In this document: one piece after another, positions 11,694 through 22,905 of the stretch
Layout: every line of letters begins with the position of its first letter
Position numbering within the stretch: the stretch's first letter is position 1
Assembly (NCBI GenBank): GCA_950022295.1
Contig: OX465599.1
Coordinates: forward strand, 290,491,501-290,555,500
DNA from: Bromus sterilis
Taxonomy: Eukaryota > Streptophyta > Magnoliopsida > Poales > Poaceae
Length of the DNA: 64,000 bases
Reading direction: 5' to 3'
Program-made: the position numbers and the translations under genes
The notes under the pieces: generated by a model
What the model was told of the DNA's origin: nothing
The model's database searches: none
What the model saw: the letters and a program-made list of their open reading frames with translations, nothing else

Positions 11694-12692
11694 TCACAAA
11701 TCGGATTGGACAATGAATGCTATTAGAACGGTAATGTCGTCCGGCTTCCCTCTGCGCAACCGCTTTGAGCTTGCTTGATTTGACCTCTCGTAAGCGACGC
11801 CGGCGATGATGTCCGCCATGTTCTTGGGCGAGAAGCCCAACCTGGTGCCCATCTGCACGGCGAGCTCCAGCTGCTCCTCGAGAATGTTGTCGAAAAGCCC
11901 GTCCGTCCCGACCACCACGACATCCCCGGCCCTCACCGCGAGCTGCCCTGCCTTGGCATCCAAGACGCTGTCGCTGTGTGGGCCTGGCGCGCTAAGCTGA
12001 AACGGGGGGTCGTCGAAGGAGAAGAGATGTTGTTTCCGCCGGGCGGCACTGGAGGAGAAGTGAAGCTTCTTTAGCGAGGCGCGGGACAGGTGCCGCTGCG
12101 GCGTCGAGATGAACACGATCTTGCTGCCCCGAAGCACAGCGAAGGCACTGTCGCCGATGTACGCCCACTCCAGAGCGTTGCCTGCGAGCGACAGGATCAC
12201 CGCCATCGACGCCCCCGGCGCACCGGACGCAGCCGTCTCGTCGTAGGCCCGCCCCAGCAGCGCGCGGGGGCAGACGTGCGAGCCGGGCTCAAGCTCCGCA
12301 ACCTCCGCGGAGGCGCTCGTCATGAGACCGCGGGAGAAGGCGCCGGCGTCCACGCCGTAATCCGCGTACGCGCCGACGCCGTCCTCCACGCCGAGGACGC
12401 CGGCCTTGGTGTTACCGAAGTGCGCGTCGTGGTCGTGTAACGGCACGTAGCATGACGCCCAGTCAATCCTCGGCGCCGCGGCGTCGTGTTCCGTACCGGC
12501 ACCGTCCTCCGTCTCCGGCGGCTGCAACAGGGAGGCGGCGAAGTCGGCGACCTCGTTGTCCTCGCCGGGAGCTGACGTGGGAGACGCTCGGTAGCCGAGC
12601 CCCAAAGCGACGCGGAGTGCGTCAGGGACGCGGGCGTCAATGTCTTCGAGGGTTTGGTGGATCTGCTCTAGCTTCTCCATCGTCGTTGCCAT
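11694..12692 (-). CDS. PTC7-type protein phosphatase 2C
   Basis: The gene encodes a 332-residue serine/threonine phosphatase of the metal-dependent PP2C fold, closest in layout to the PTC7/BIPP2C1-like group. Metal-site and structural motifs are present in order: DAHFG (residues 89-93), GVEDGVGAYADYGVDAG (101-117), YIGDSAF (178-184), VGTDGLFDN (261-269) and KPDDITVLI (316-324). No transit peptide or membrane segment stands out, and the N-terminus (MEKLEQIHQTLEDIDARV) is probably helical. I chose the ATG at 12692 because the context ACGATGGC is good and the frame upstream has no other ATG. The gene is a single uninterrupted exon, and its GC content is well above that of the neighbouring repeats. 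In many PTC7 relatives GVADGVGGW replaces GVEDGVGAY, so A-to-E and W-to-Y changes lie beside the metal-binding aspartate. The frame is intact, and I consider this the only likely functional host gene in the window. Confidence 0.85.
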   Translation of the reverse strand: MATTMEKLEQIHQTLEDIDARVPDALRVALGLGYRASPTSAPGEDNEVADFAASLLQPPETEDGAGTEHDAAAPRIDWASCYVPLHDHDAHFGNTKAGVLGVEDGVGAYADYGVDAGAFSRGLMTSASAEVAELEPGSHVCPRALLGRAYDETAASGAPGASMAVILSLAGNALEWAYIGDSAFAVLRGSKIVFISTPQRHLSRASLKKLHFSSSAARRKQHLFSFDDPPFQLSAPGPHSDSVLDAKAGQLAVRAGDVVVVGTDGLFDNILEEQLELAVQMGTRLGFSPKNMADIIAGVAYERSNQASSKRLRRGKPDDITVLIAFIVQSDL

Positions 12693-12745
12693 CGTCCGGC
12701 GTCTCCTGCTTGCTTTGCTTGGATCTCTTCCTCTTCTGGTTTGGA

Positions 12746-12752
12746 ATTTATA
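12746..12752 (-). promoter_or_regulatory. TATA-box candidate of the PP2C gene
   Basis: On the minus strand TATAAAT lies 54 bases upstream of the PP2C start codon, in the context gattataaattcc. Transcription starting about 30 bases downstream would leave a very short leader of 20-30 bases. The assignment rests on sequence and position only. Confidence 0.4.
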
Positions 12753-13079
12753 ATCCAAAAATATCAATCCGCCAATCCGGACGTACTGACATCGGACTCA
12801 TGGGAGAGATTGGGAGGCGTCCGACGATGGTTCAAAAAGGAAAAAGGAAGAAACCAAAAGGAAGGAGAAATCAAGCAAGGAAAGCAGAGGCGGCGCGCGG
12901 GCGATTTCCAATCTCCGAGTCCGAGGCGCACAGGAATACTGATTGCTACCGCGATCTCCAACTCGGGCCGGATTCCTCATTCTTCTGGTATCTCTCGGGG
13001 TGATTAAGGGGGGACCTTGCGTCTTTGCCCACCCTTGGAGTGCTTGGGGTTAGGGTTCTGGTCTTGGAGATCGGCGGCA

Positions 13080-13262
13080 ATGGATAGTTCTGGGTCAAGG
13101 AAGAGGCAGACTGAGGACATGGAGGAACAGATGGAGAAGATGAATCTATCTGAGAAAGAGAGTGCAACACTGATGATTGATGATCTGCTGGAAGGGGCTG
13201 GATTCGTGCTGGATTGGGCGTTGGTGGGGAAGGTTCTTCACCGCCGGATTTTAAAATGTTAA
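13080..13262 (+). pseudogene. LINE ORF1 N-terminal fragment
   Basis: From the ATG at 13080 the frame gives 60 residues beginning MDSSGSRKRQ, containing MIDDLLEGAGFVLDWALVGK and ending VLHRRILKC. This resembles the start of the DUF4283 nucleic-acid-binding protein that is ORF1 of plant LINEs. The frame stops exactly where the similarity ends, so only the N-terminus remains. The preceding 60 bases (gggggaccttgcgtctttgcc) could be the LINE leader. It lies close upstream of the PP2C gene in the opposite orientation, and I see no reason to treat it as a host gene. Confidence 0.65.
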
Positions 13263-14089
13263 TACTATCTCAGAGGCGCCATCGTGGGGGAGACTTACGT
13301 ACGTTTAGTTCGGCTGAGGATAATATTTTTGCCTAGTTTCTTTAAAAGCGCAGCCGAACCGTTCGATCTCCGCTAATCGCGCTCAGGTGATTTCCTGTCT
13401 GAACATGGCAACCGTACACATCGTATCTTATCCATCCATGCCACTTCCTGCACATTGTCCAGCACGTCTTCCCTGCAGCGCGGCCGCCATCCCGTCCTGA
13501 TACGAGGCCGAGCCACAAGCTCCTCTTCTCGGTGACGCCGCTGCCGCCTTGATCCATCCGGCGCCTACGCGCTTCCTCGTCGTGCTTCTTCAACCACCTC
13601 CCGGCGACATGGTTGCTGCCCTGATCCAGCGTCGTGCTCCTCCAGACCGTACACATCGTATCTTATCCATCCATGCCACCTCCCGGCCAAGAGCTCCAGC
13701 GTCGTGCTCCTCCAGACACCTCCCGATGACGCAGTTGCCGCCCTAATCTTCCCTCCGGCTACACGCTCTGCCGCCGTGTTCTACCAACCACCTCCCGGCG
13801 CCGCGCGCTGCGTCAAGCACACTCACGGCTGCCTCATCCTCTTGCCTATTCCCAACAAAGCGCGTCACACCCGGTCATTCCCTTCCTTCTGCCTCCTCAT
13901 GGCAAGGCACTCTGCGCCCGGCAGGACCTGCTCTCTCGGTCCCCTGCCTGAGTAGCAAAACTAGTAGTTCAGATTGTACCCTCACACGATACAAGGATAT
14001 ACTAGTATAATATATGCATGTGATGTACTATGTTTGTTTAGAGTAGCTTAATTAACCCACTGATGATACATAGAGTAATTAACCTTCAT
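13263..14089. repeat. GC-rich stretch with local direct repeats
   Basis: The block ccgtacacatcgtatctta continuing to tccatccatgccac occurs at 13412-13444 and again at 13647-13679. The block ccagcgtcgtgctcctccag occurs at 13626 and 13696. A 9-bp inverted repeat, gttcggctg and cagccgaac, lies at 13308-13359. Several frames are open because of base composition, but none shows a domain. No gene is called. Confidence 0.55.
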
Positions 14090-16754
14090 CTAGTTCTGTT
14101 TTGCATACTTTGACTATTGGTTTGACAGTAACATCCACTACATTACCAATGAAAACTAATGAGCCAAGTATGTTCTTTATATGAACAGATCCAAGGTTGT
14201 TTTTGGCAGTGATGCAAAATTGTAAAGTTTTTGAAATTTCTAAAGTTTTCTTTGTCATTGTAAAATAAAGGATTGTAGTCTCATGGGGACGATATTTTTT
14301 GGAATGTGTACAAATGTTTTGCAACCTCTCGGATTATTAGTTGTTGCAAGGCGGCATAAGAGTTCCTAAAAATTTAAACATGAGTCGCTCAAAATTTTAC
14401 ATTATGTTTTTTATAATATAGTTGTTAAAACCTCCAAGGACAGTTTTTTTTAAATTTTGCTAGATTAGTTTCACATTCAGTTTTGGTGATATAGTAGCTT
14501 GTATTTGCTAGGAAAGTTGCATTGATTTTTTTGATATGGACGATTGCTTTGGTTTTTGCTAAAATAATTATGTGGATTTTTCGAGGAAGGCGGTTGCAGT
14601 CGATTTTCAACCACGATGGATCTATCGTCAAACTGACATCAACCCGCTCAATGCGGCTGCCCAACCAGGAGGTGCAGAGCATAGATGAGGCATGCATCAG
14701 CCCTAGTTGCATCGTTTCATAGTGCAGTTGCTTGGTTTCGTTAGGACAACTGCTTGGTTTTATTAGGACAGTTGCTTGGTTTGGAAAATTTTGCATTGTG
14801 TTTTTATAACATAGTTACTTTAAATTTCTAGCACAATTACTTGGTTTTGGTAGGATAGTAGCTCAGTTTGCTAGAATGGTGTTGCACTGTTTTTCCAATA
14901 CAATTTTTTGTAATTGCTAGAAAATTTGATTGGATTTCTTGCTAGGAACAATTGTTTCCGATCTTGCTAGAACAAATGTGTGTGGACTTTCATAGGGGGG
15001 TATTTGTAGTTGATTTTGTAATAAGCCCGCACTTATGATTTTATAGGGGGAAAATACCAGTAAGTAGATGACAAATTACTTTCTCAAAACACAAGCCCAG
15101 ATCCCTCAAACTTTTTATGGACGATGCAGTCCAACTTGGCCCCCCATCTCGTTGCTCGTGTGGATTTTCTAGTCCCTAAAATGCAGAATTACTCATGTAA
15201 TTTTATCTCCATGGTAAACGCCACTGACCTGATTCACTTGATGAACACCGTGATTTTAGAGTGGTTGGAGTGAAAATAGGAGTTGCCCGATTTTTTTTTT
15301 TTGGAGTTTTCCAAAATACCAGTAAAAGTTGATCACAATGTGAATATGAGTTATCATTTCTCCTACCACTAGTAAAGGGAGGTGAGGATGCAGATGTTCG
15401 AGGCGATGCGGCGGGGCTCATCGGCATCCGTTTGCGAGTTAAGGAGATGGAAACATAGTATTAGTTGCATGGTTTTGATAGGAGAGTTGATTAGTTTGCT
15501 AGATAATTTTGTATTGTGTTTTATAATGTAGTTGCTTAAATTTGTTGGATAGTTGCTTGCTTTTGTTAGCACAATTGCTTGGTTTTTATAGGATGCCTCA
15601 CCTCCTCCTTCCTCTCGTTTGTCGACCTGCTCAACACGGTTGCCCGACCAGGGGGTGATGTGTGTCTCACTTTCCCATCGATCTCGTAGTGATGTTTTCA
15701 TGAATCGATATGTATCATGATTCGTGCGTGTGTGGTGGTTGTAGATATTGGATGAGGCACGCGTCAACCCTAGTTGCATCATGTTAGAATGCAGTTGCTT
15801 GCTTTTGTTAGGATGGTTGCTTGGATTTATTAGGACAGTTGTTTGGTTTTGCTAGGTCAATTTTGTATTGTATTTTTTTAACGTAGTTTCTTGAATTTTC
15901 TAGGACAATTGCTTGGTTTTATAGGATAGTTGCTTAGTTTTGTGATAATAGTTTTGCATTGTGTTTTTGGTCATACAGTTCTTTAGATTTGGTATGGAAG
16001 TTACTTTAATTTTTTCTAGGGTTAGTTGCTTTGGAACTTGCTAAAACACTTGTCTAGATTTTCCTAGGGTGGCAATTGCACTCGATTTTGTAATAAGCTT
16101 GCACTTATTTCCTGGCCGAAAGTGCGCGCGGCGTGCCATTGTGCGACGCAGAGGGTGTGGGAGGCCGCAGCCGCCCTCGTAGGTAGACATATAGGACGTG
16201 GAGTGCACACCGTGGTGCCGGTACGGGCGACCGACAATCCTTGGCGGCGCAACCGTGTCGTGGTGGAGGTGTTGAGATCCGACACTACATATCCATCATC
16301 GACCTCAAATCTATCAGCGACGTGCAGTTATGGGCTTAAACGAGGAAGGGTAGATCATGAGAGACGACAGTGCCTTGGGCCCCCTGAGCCGGAGTCTGTC
16401 TCATGTCCTACTTTACCTCACCGACGCTGAATCTTCACTCCTGGAGACTCACTCGGCTACCAGACATGGACACATCATATTCATATAATTTGTTAGAATA
16501 GTTGTTTTGTTTTGTTAGGATAGTTGCTTGGTTTTACTAGGATAATTTGCATTGTGTTTTTATAATGCAGTTGCTTTAATTTGCTAGGGTAGCTGCTTGG
16601 TTTTGATAGGATAGTTGCTTCATTTTTGGTAGAATAATTTTGCATTGTAGTTTGGTAATATAGTTGATTGAATTTTTTAGGAAAGTTGACTGAATTTTTT
16701 TCTAGGGACAATGACTATTGATCTTGCTAGAATAGTTTAGTGGATTTTTATAGG

Positions 16755-17228
16755 GGGTATTTGTAGTTGATTTTGTAATAAGGCTGCACTTATGACCCGA
16801 TCGACGGGGAGGTGATGGCGCGACGTGCCCGCCATGGTAGAGGTCATGGGAGGCTGTGGCCGCCCTCGCAAAAAACACCGCCAAGGCGGAGTTGCACACT
16901 GCAGTGTCGCTATAGGTGATCGGTAACCCCTGGCGTCGCAACCATGTCGTGGCGGAGGTGTCAGGCTTCGGTAACAACGGAGCCATTCTAGGGGATATTT
17001 GTAGTTGATTTTGTAATAAGCCCTCACTTATGACCCGATCGATGGGGAGGTGATGGCGCGGCGTGCCCGCCATGGTAGAGGTCGTGGGAGGCAGTGGTCG
17101 CCCTCGCAACAAACACCGCCAAGGCGGAGTTGCACACCGTAGTGTCGCTATAGGTGATCGGCAACCCCTGGCGTCGCAACCATGTCGTGGCGGAGGTGTC
17201 AGGCTTCGGTAACAACAGAGCCATCCTT
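16755..17228. repeat. Tandem pair, unit about 240 bp
   Basis: Two copies of the GC-rich module stand side by side, starting near 16755 and 16995. Both contain cttatgacccgatcga, ggtgatggcgcg, ccgccatggtagaggtc and gtcaggcttcggtaacaac. They are much more alike than the other modules in this field, so this duplication is the most recent step. Minus-strand frames across it are by-products of the repeat. Confidence 0.85.
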
Positions 17229-19449
17229 GACCTCACATCAACCGAGACGTGCGGTCTATGGGATCCGACAAGGAAGAGTAGGGCATGAAAATGTGGCACA
17301 GCGACTCAAGTCTCGTCACCCGGCGCGTGGCCCATATCCTACCTTACTTCGTCAACGGTCGAATCATGACTCCTAAAGCACGATAGTGAAGATGGACGAG
17401 TGCCACCAAAGATTCAGATTACTTTATACTTATATGTCACATGTAACTGTATGAATTTGAGGGTTCGTAATTGAGGTATCTACTTGTGGAAATGGTGTTG
17501 GGATGCCTCGCCTCTCTTTCATCCGGTTCATCGACTTGTTCGACACGACTGCCCGCCTAGGGGTTCATTGTGTCTCGCTTCCCCATCGACCACGTAGATA
17601 TATTTTAACAAATCAATATGTGTCATGATTCGTGTGTGTGTGGTGGTTGTAAATGTTGGATGAGGCATTGCATTAGCCCTAGTTGCATTGTGTCAATGCA
17701 GTTTCTTGTTTTTGTTAGGATAGTTGCTTGATTCTGTTAGGCAAATTGCTTATTTTTTTATATGACAATTTCTTGGTTTTTCTACGAAAATTTTGCATTA
17801 TGTTTATTATAGTGAAGTTTCTTGAATTTTTCTAGGATGGTTGCTTGGTTTCAATAGGTCAATTGCTTAGTTTTTCATTGTATTGGTTAGAACGGTTGCT
17901 GGTAGTCATGTTTTCATGAATCAATATGTATCCTCATGCATGGCGGTTGTAGAAATTGGATGAGGCCCATATTACCCTTACTTGAATTATGTTATAATGC
18001 AGTTGCTTGGTTTTCTTAAGACAGTTGCTCGATTTTGTTAGGACAACTGCTTTATTTTGCTAGGATAATTTTGCATTATGTGTTTTTATAATGCTGTTGC
18101 TTGGGACTGATGGTGGAGTTGCTTATCTTTGATAGATAGTTTTGCCTTGTGTTTTCGTAATAAGGTTTCTTGGACTTGCTTGGTTTTTTTGCTAGGGACA
18201 ATTGCTTTTGATCTTGCTACAGCAGCTGTATGGATTTTCTCAGGGAAATTACAGTTGATTTTGTAATAAGCCCGCACTTATAAGCCGATAGACGGGGATA
18301 TAATGGAGGGGCGGGCCCGTCGTGTGAGGCAGAGGGCGCGGAAGGTCACGACTGCCCTAGTATCAAACATCGCCAAGGCCGTCACATGCTAGGGTGCCGC
18401 TGCGTGTGACCGGCAACCCCTGGAGCCAAAACTGCGTCGTGGTGAAGGTGTTGGGCTCCGACCACGATGGTACCATCATCGACTTCACATCGACCGCACG
18501 ACCAAGTGGTGCGGTGTGTCTTGCTTGCCCATCAACCTCGCAGTCATATTTTTCACGAATCAATATGTATCCTCATGATTCGTGTGTGAGTGGCTTTGTA
18601 TAAATTGGATGAGGTGCGCATTAGCCCTACTTGCATTGTGTTATAATAGAATTGATTGGTTTCGTTAGGACAACTTCTTGATTTTGTTAAGAGTATTTTG
18701 TTTTAATGATGCAGTGGCTTAAATTTGCTAGGACAGTTGCTTGATTTTGAAGGTAGAGTTGCTTAGTTTTGATAGAATAATTTTTCCTTGTGTTTTTGTA
18801 ATAAGGTTGCTTGGATTTGCTAGGAAAGTTGCTTGGATTTTTTTGCTAATTTTTTTTGCTTTAGATCTTGCTAGAACATTTATGTGGATATTCCTAGTGG
18901 GACCATTGTAGTTGATTTTGTAATAAGCCCTCAGTGGGTGTGCCTACTTTGCGAGGCAAAAGGAACGTGAGGCCGCGAGCGCCGTCACGGGAGACGTTAG
19001 TGAGGCAGAATTGCACGTCATGGCACCGCTACGACCAATTGGGAGGTGATGGCGCAGTTTGCTCGTCGTGTAAGGAAGAGGGTGCGGGTGGTCGCGACTA
19101 CCCTTGCAGTAGACGTTAGCAAGGTGTAGTCGCTTTCTACAGTGTCGTTACGTGTGACTGACAAGCCCTGGTGCTACAACCGCGTCGTGGTGGAGGTGCC
19201 GAGCTCCAACCACGACGGATCCATCGTTGACCTCACATTCACCGAAGACATGCATCCCGTTGGCTCCAATGGGGAAAACATAGGTTGTTGAAGACGGCAA
19301 CGCTTCAAGCCACGTGAGTTGGTGCATGTCCCTTGTCCTACTCTACCTCACCGGCGATGTCACCTTCACTCCCGAAGGCTAAGCCGTCTACTGTACATGG
19401 ACACGATGGTGGATTCGAACGTGCACATGACCTTGTTGCTATTTATCTA

Positions 19450-19760
19450 GATATGAGTTTTTCATTCGATGGGGAGTTGCATAAATAACGGATAGGAGTT
19501 GCTAACAATGCACACACGTAGTTGCTCTTTGTTCGAATATGAGTTTTTTTTTCGATAGAGAGTTGTATAAATAACGGCTAGGAGTTGCTCAAAACGAATG
19601 CCTGCAGTTGCTATTTGTTCGAATATGAGTTTTTCTTTTGGCGGAGTGTTGCTCAAAACACAAATTCGTAGTTGTAATTAATTTAAATAGGAGTTTTCCG
19701 ATCGATAAGGAGTTGCACAAATTTCATTTAGGAGTTGCTCAAAACATAGTTCTTCGGCTT
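19450..19760. repeat. Short tandem repeat, units about 80 bp
   Basis: About four diverged copies share gaatatgagtttttc, then a cgat-type spacer, then gagttgcataaataacgg and taggagttgctcaaaac. Related copies occur at about 22000-22190, on the far side of the 47-bp array. The array is thus bracketed by the same repeat family, which suggests one larger unit. Confidence 0.65.
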
Positions 19761-20200
19761 TGCTAATTCTCATGTACATGACAATTAGTTAAGTCACATG
19801 CAAGTTTTTTTTCTCTTAAGTTGCAAATCAAATATGTTTATCCTGTTTTTCTGAAACATATACGTTTTTTTTAGGGTTCTAAAACATGTACGTGATTTCG
19901 CTGAAGCGAAGCTTGCAGCCTAGAGAGGTGGGCCGGCCCACTTAATATTTTTTTATGTTTTTCCTATTCTTTTTCTGTTTCAAATTTTTTGGTTATTCTT
20001 TTGTTTCGTTTTTTCTTTTCTAGTTCCAGATTTTAATGCATTTTTTATTTTGTTTGTGTTTTTTATAACTTTTCGTGATATATGATGAATATTTTATTAA
20101 ATACTTAAAAATAAATTTATTATGCCGAACTATTTTTTAAATATACATTAATTTGTTTATATAAGTTGAGAATATTTATGTAGAATGAACATTTTTAGTA

Positions 20201-20294
20201 CTCCCTCCAATCCATAATAAGTGTCGCTCATTTTGTATTAAGCTAGTACAAACTTTGTACTAGATGAGCGACACTTATTATGGATCAGAGGAAG
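20201..20294. mobile_element. Stowaway MITE, 94 bp
   Basis: The element is flanked by TA (20199-20200 and 20295-20296). It starts ctccctccaatccataat and ends attatggatcagaggaag. Its two arms (31 bp each) pair almost perfectly, including aagtgtcgctcat against atgagcgacactt, and the short centre agtacaaactttgtact is itself palindromic. Ends, size and target fit grass Stowaway (Tc1/mariner-derived) MITEs well. Near-perfect arms suggest a fairly young insertion. Confidence 0.9.
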
Positions 20295-20621
20295 TATTCA
20301 CTAGTTTTTTATATTATTTCACAAATATTTTTTAATAGTCACTGAACATTTTTTTAACATAGAATAAAGTTTTTTAATACAAAATTGTTAAAACGCATGT
20401 ACACACGAAATATTGAATCTACATATGAATCCGTTGCCGTCTGATTTTCTGTTTTCAAAAACTGTACAAGAGTTGATTGAGGGTTGATTTAGATTGTTTG
20501 TCCTACGGGAGTTGAGAGCGCAAACTGTTTCAACTTTTTTGATTGTTTTTTTCGCTTTTATCATGTGATATTTATAGGTTGTCCTTTTTTCGTCGATGGT
20601 TTCCTCTGCATTTTTGTTGAT

Positions 20622-21800
20622 TTTTTTTCTCAGTTGTAATTCCACCAACGAGTCGTATCTAGTTTCAATTTTTTTCTCAGTTGCAACTTGCAAGTCCACC
20701 AACGAGTCGCAACTGGGTCTGATTGTTTTTCTCAGTTGCAAGTCCACCAACGACCCGCAACTATGTACGTTTTTTTCTCTGTTGCAAGACCACCAACGAG
20801 TCGCAATTGTGTCCGATTTTTTTCTATGTTGCAAGTCCGCCAACGAGTCGCAACTGGGTCCGATATTTTTTCTCAGTTGCAATCCCACCAACGATTCGCA
20901 AGTGGATCTGAGTTTTTTTCTCAGTTGCAAGTCCACCAACGAGTCGCAACTGAGTCCAATTATTTTCTAAGTTGCAAGTCTGCCAACGAGTCGCAACTGG
21001 GTCCGGGTTTTTTCTCAGTTGCAAGCCCACCAACGAGTCGCAAGTGGGTCTGAGTTTTTTTCTCAGTTGCAAGTCCACCAACGAGTCGCAACTGGGTTTT
21101 TTTTTCAGTTGCAAGTCCACCAACGAGTCGGAACTGAGTCTGATTGTTTTTTCAGTTGCAAGTCCACCAACGAGCCGCAACTATGTCCGATTTTTTTCTC
21201 AGTTGCAAGTCCACCAACGAGTCGCAACTATGTTCGATTTTTTTCTAAGTTGCAAGTTCGCCAATGAGTCACAACTGGGTTCGACTTTTTTTTCTCAGTT
21301 GCAAGCTCACCAATGATTCGCAAGTGGGTCTGAGTTTTTTTCGCAGTTGCAAGTCCATCAATGAGTCGCAACTGGGTCCGTTTTTTTTCTAAGTTGCAAG
21401 TCCGCCAACGAGTCGCAACTGGGTCCAATTTTTTTTCTCAGTTGCAAGTCCACCAACGAGTCGCAACTGGGTCCGATTTTTTTCTCAGTTGCAAGTCCAC
21501 CAATGAGCCGCAACTGGGTCCGATTTTTTTCTCAGTTGCAAGCCCACCAACGAGCCGCAACCGAGTCCGGTTTTTTTTCTCAGTTGCAAGCCCACCAACG
21601 AGTCGCAACTGGGTCAGACTTTTTCTCTCAGTTGCAAGTCAACCAACGAGTCGCAACTGCGTTTTTTTTTCAGTTGCAAGTCAACCATCTAGTCGCAACT
21701 GCGTTATTTTTTCAATTGTAAGTCCACCAACGAGTCGCAACTTGGTTTGACTTTTTTTTTCTCAGTTGCAAGTTCACCAACGAGTCGCAACTATTCCGAC
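20622..21800. repeat. 47-bp tandem array with higher-order structure
   Basis: About 25 units of 43-54 bp follow each other. Each has a T-rich run, then ctcagttgcaagtccacc, then aacgagtcgcaactgggtc. Every unit contains the dyad agttgc...gcaact. Diagnostic variants recur at a fixed distance: tgattg at 20720 and 21141, gattcgca at 20893 and 21315, ctaagttgcaag at 20967 and 21389. This gives offsets of 421-422 bp, about nine units. Long open frames in several phases on both strands arise because the unit lacks stops, and I do not read them as genes. Confidence 0.9.
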
Positions 21801-22905
21801 ATTTACTTATAATTTTTAAAATTGACATTTTTTACATTTATTGTAGTAATTTTTGTATATGATAGTTCTTTTTTTCTTGTTCATTGGAGCCCATTAGATA
21901 ACTATGAGCCTCAAACAAACAAACAAACAAAAAACTAGTTAAAAAAACATGCGGGCTGACATCAGCGTGCATGAGCCCTAGTCACTCCCTTGTTCTTTAT
22001 TTGAATAGAAGTTTTTTATTGGATGAAGAGTTTTTTTAAGTGCACATTCAAGTTACCATTTATCCGATTAATACTTTTTTTTGATGAAAATTACATAAAT
22101 ATTAGTTAGGAGTTGCTCAAAACATACATCTATAAGTACTTTTTATTCCAATATGAATTTTTCATTCAACGAAGAGTTATTCAAAACGTATCTTGATGGT
22201 CATACACGTGGAAACGTCCTGTCTGAGCGTTATCTTCGTGGAAACCTGAGACATCTTCTCTCGTTCCCAATCCCCTTTTCTGTCTTCGTACAGGCAGTGC
22301 TCCGGCAGGCAATTTTGGCCGCTGCCGACCTCCTTTCCTACTGCCGTTCACCAGCGCGTCCCCGTCGGCCTCCTTTGTCACGATTCCTCACCGGCCAGAT
22401 GCATGTTCCGTCCTCGTGCTGCCGCCGCCAAGCTGCCGCTCCACCTGTTGCTCCTGGCTGAGATAAGGAAACATCAGTCTAGTGCGGGGACGACGGAGAC
22501 TGAAGCGCCTTCGGGAGGGAACCTGGCGTGCGCAAGGAGGATGGAGGCAGCCGCGAGAGGCAGCACGCAGCAGGTGAGGACGTTGGGGTAGGATTTGGGG
22601 GCTCCCCGATGGCGTGCTCAGGGACGGTCGGTGGGAGAAGGTCGGGGCAGGAATTGAGGCCCTCCCCGACGGCGTGCTTGGATCTGATCAGCGTTGCTGC
22701 CCGTAGGAGGCCGGCGCTCTCCCGGCAGCACACGATCGATCTGTGGCCTGCGAGCAGCTCATGGGGTGATTTCTTCAAAAGGACGAGCTGGTCTGTTGAG
22801 AGGGTGCGCCAGAGATGTCTCTCGAGCGCCTGTGCGCTCGCTAGACGCGTCCTTTTGCATATTTTTGTGGTAATCATAGATAATCAGAATTATCATAACA
22901 GAATC
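21801..22905. other. AT-rich then GC-rich stretch, no gene recognised
   Basis: The first part up to about 22190 carries relatives of the 80-bp repeat seen at 19450. From 22200 to 22860 the sequence is GC-rich, starts with a G-box (cacgtg, near 22206) and holds a direct duplication (gatttgggggctccccga near 22593 and its variant near 22660). The frame 22153-22461 has no recognisable domain. Because LINE ORF1 sequence follows, the GC-rich part may be a LINE 5' region. Confidence 0.35.

Larger units (their letters stand above)
14090..19960. repeat. Complex repeat field built on 'gttgcttgg' motifs
   Basis: Nearly 6 kb consists of two alternating modules. The AT-rich module is made of degenerate short repeats around agttgcttggttttg and taggacagttgctt. 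The GC-rich module, preceded by tagttgattttgtaataagc, carries cgacggggaggtgatggcg and gcgtcgtggtggaggtg. GC-rich modules begin near 16078, 16757, 16997, 18253 and 18909. A third recurring block, agccctagttgcat, appears near 14700, 15768, 17676 and 18626. No transposase, gag or pol is found. I infer a non-autonomous transposon body or a degenerating complex satellite. The short repeats recall CACTA subterminal regions, but I found no matching termini. Confidence 0.6.

Noticed and set aside
12452..13003. Plus-strand frame of 183 codons overlapping the PP2C start
   Set aside because: It is antisense to the GC-rich phosphatase exon and arginine-rich in the way that shadow frames are.
13342..13955. 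GC-rich frames on both strands
   Set aside because: They contain local direct repeats and show no conserved motif.
20596..21750. Long open frames in several phases across the 47-bp array, with regular serine/asparagine or cysteine patterns
   Set aside because: The repeat unit has no stop codons and varies in length, so all phases stay open by construction. No start context or domain supports coding.
20622..21800. CRISPR-like appearance (regular repeats with dyads)
   Set aside because: There are no unique spacers, all of each unit is repeated, and the DNA is from a plant nuclear genome.
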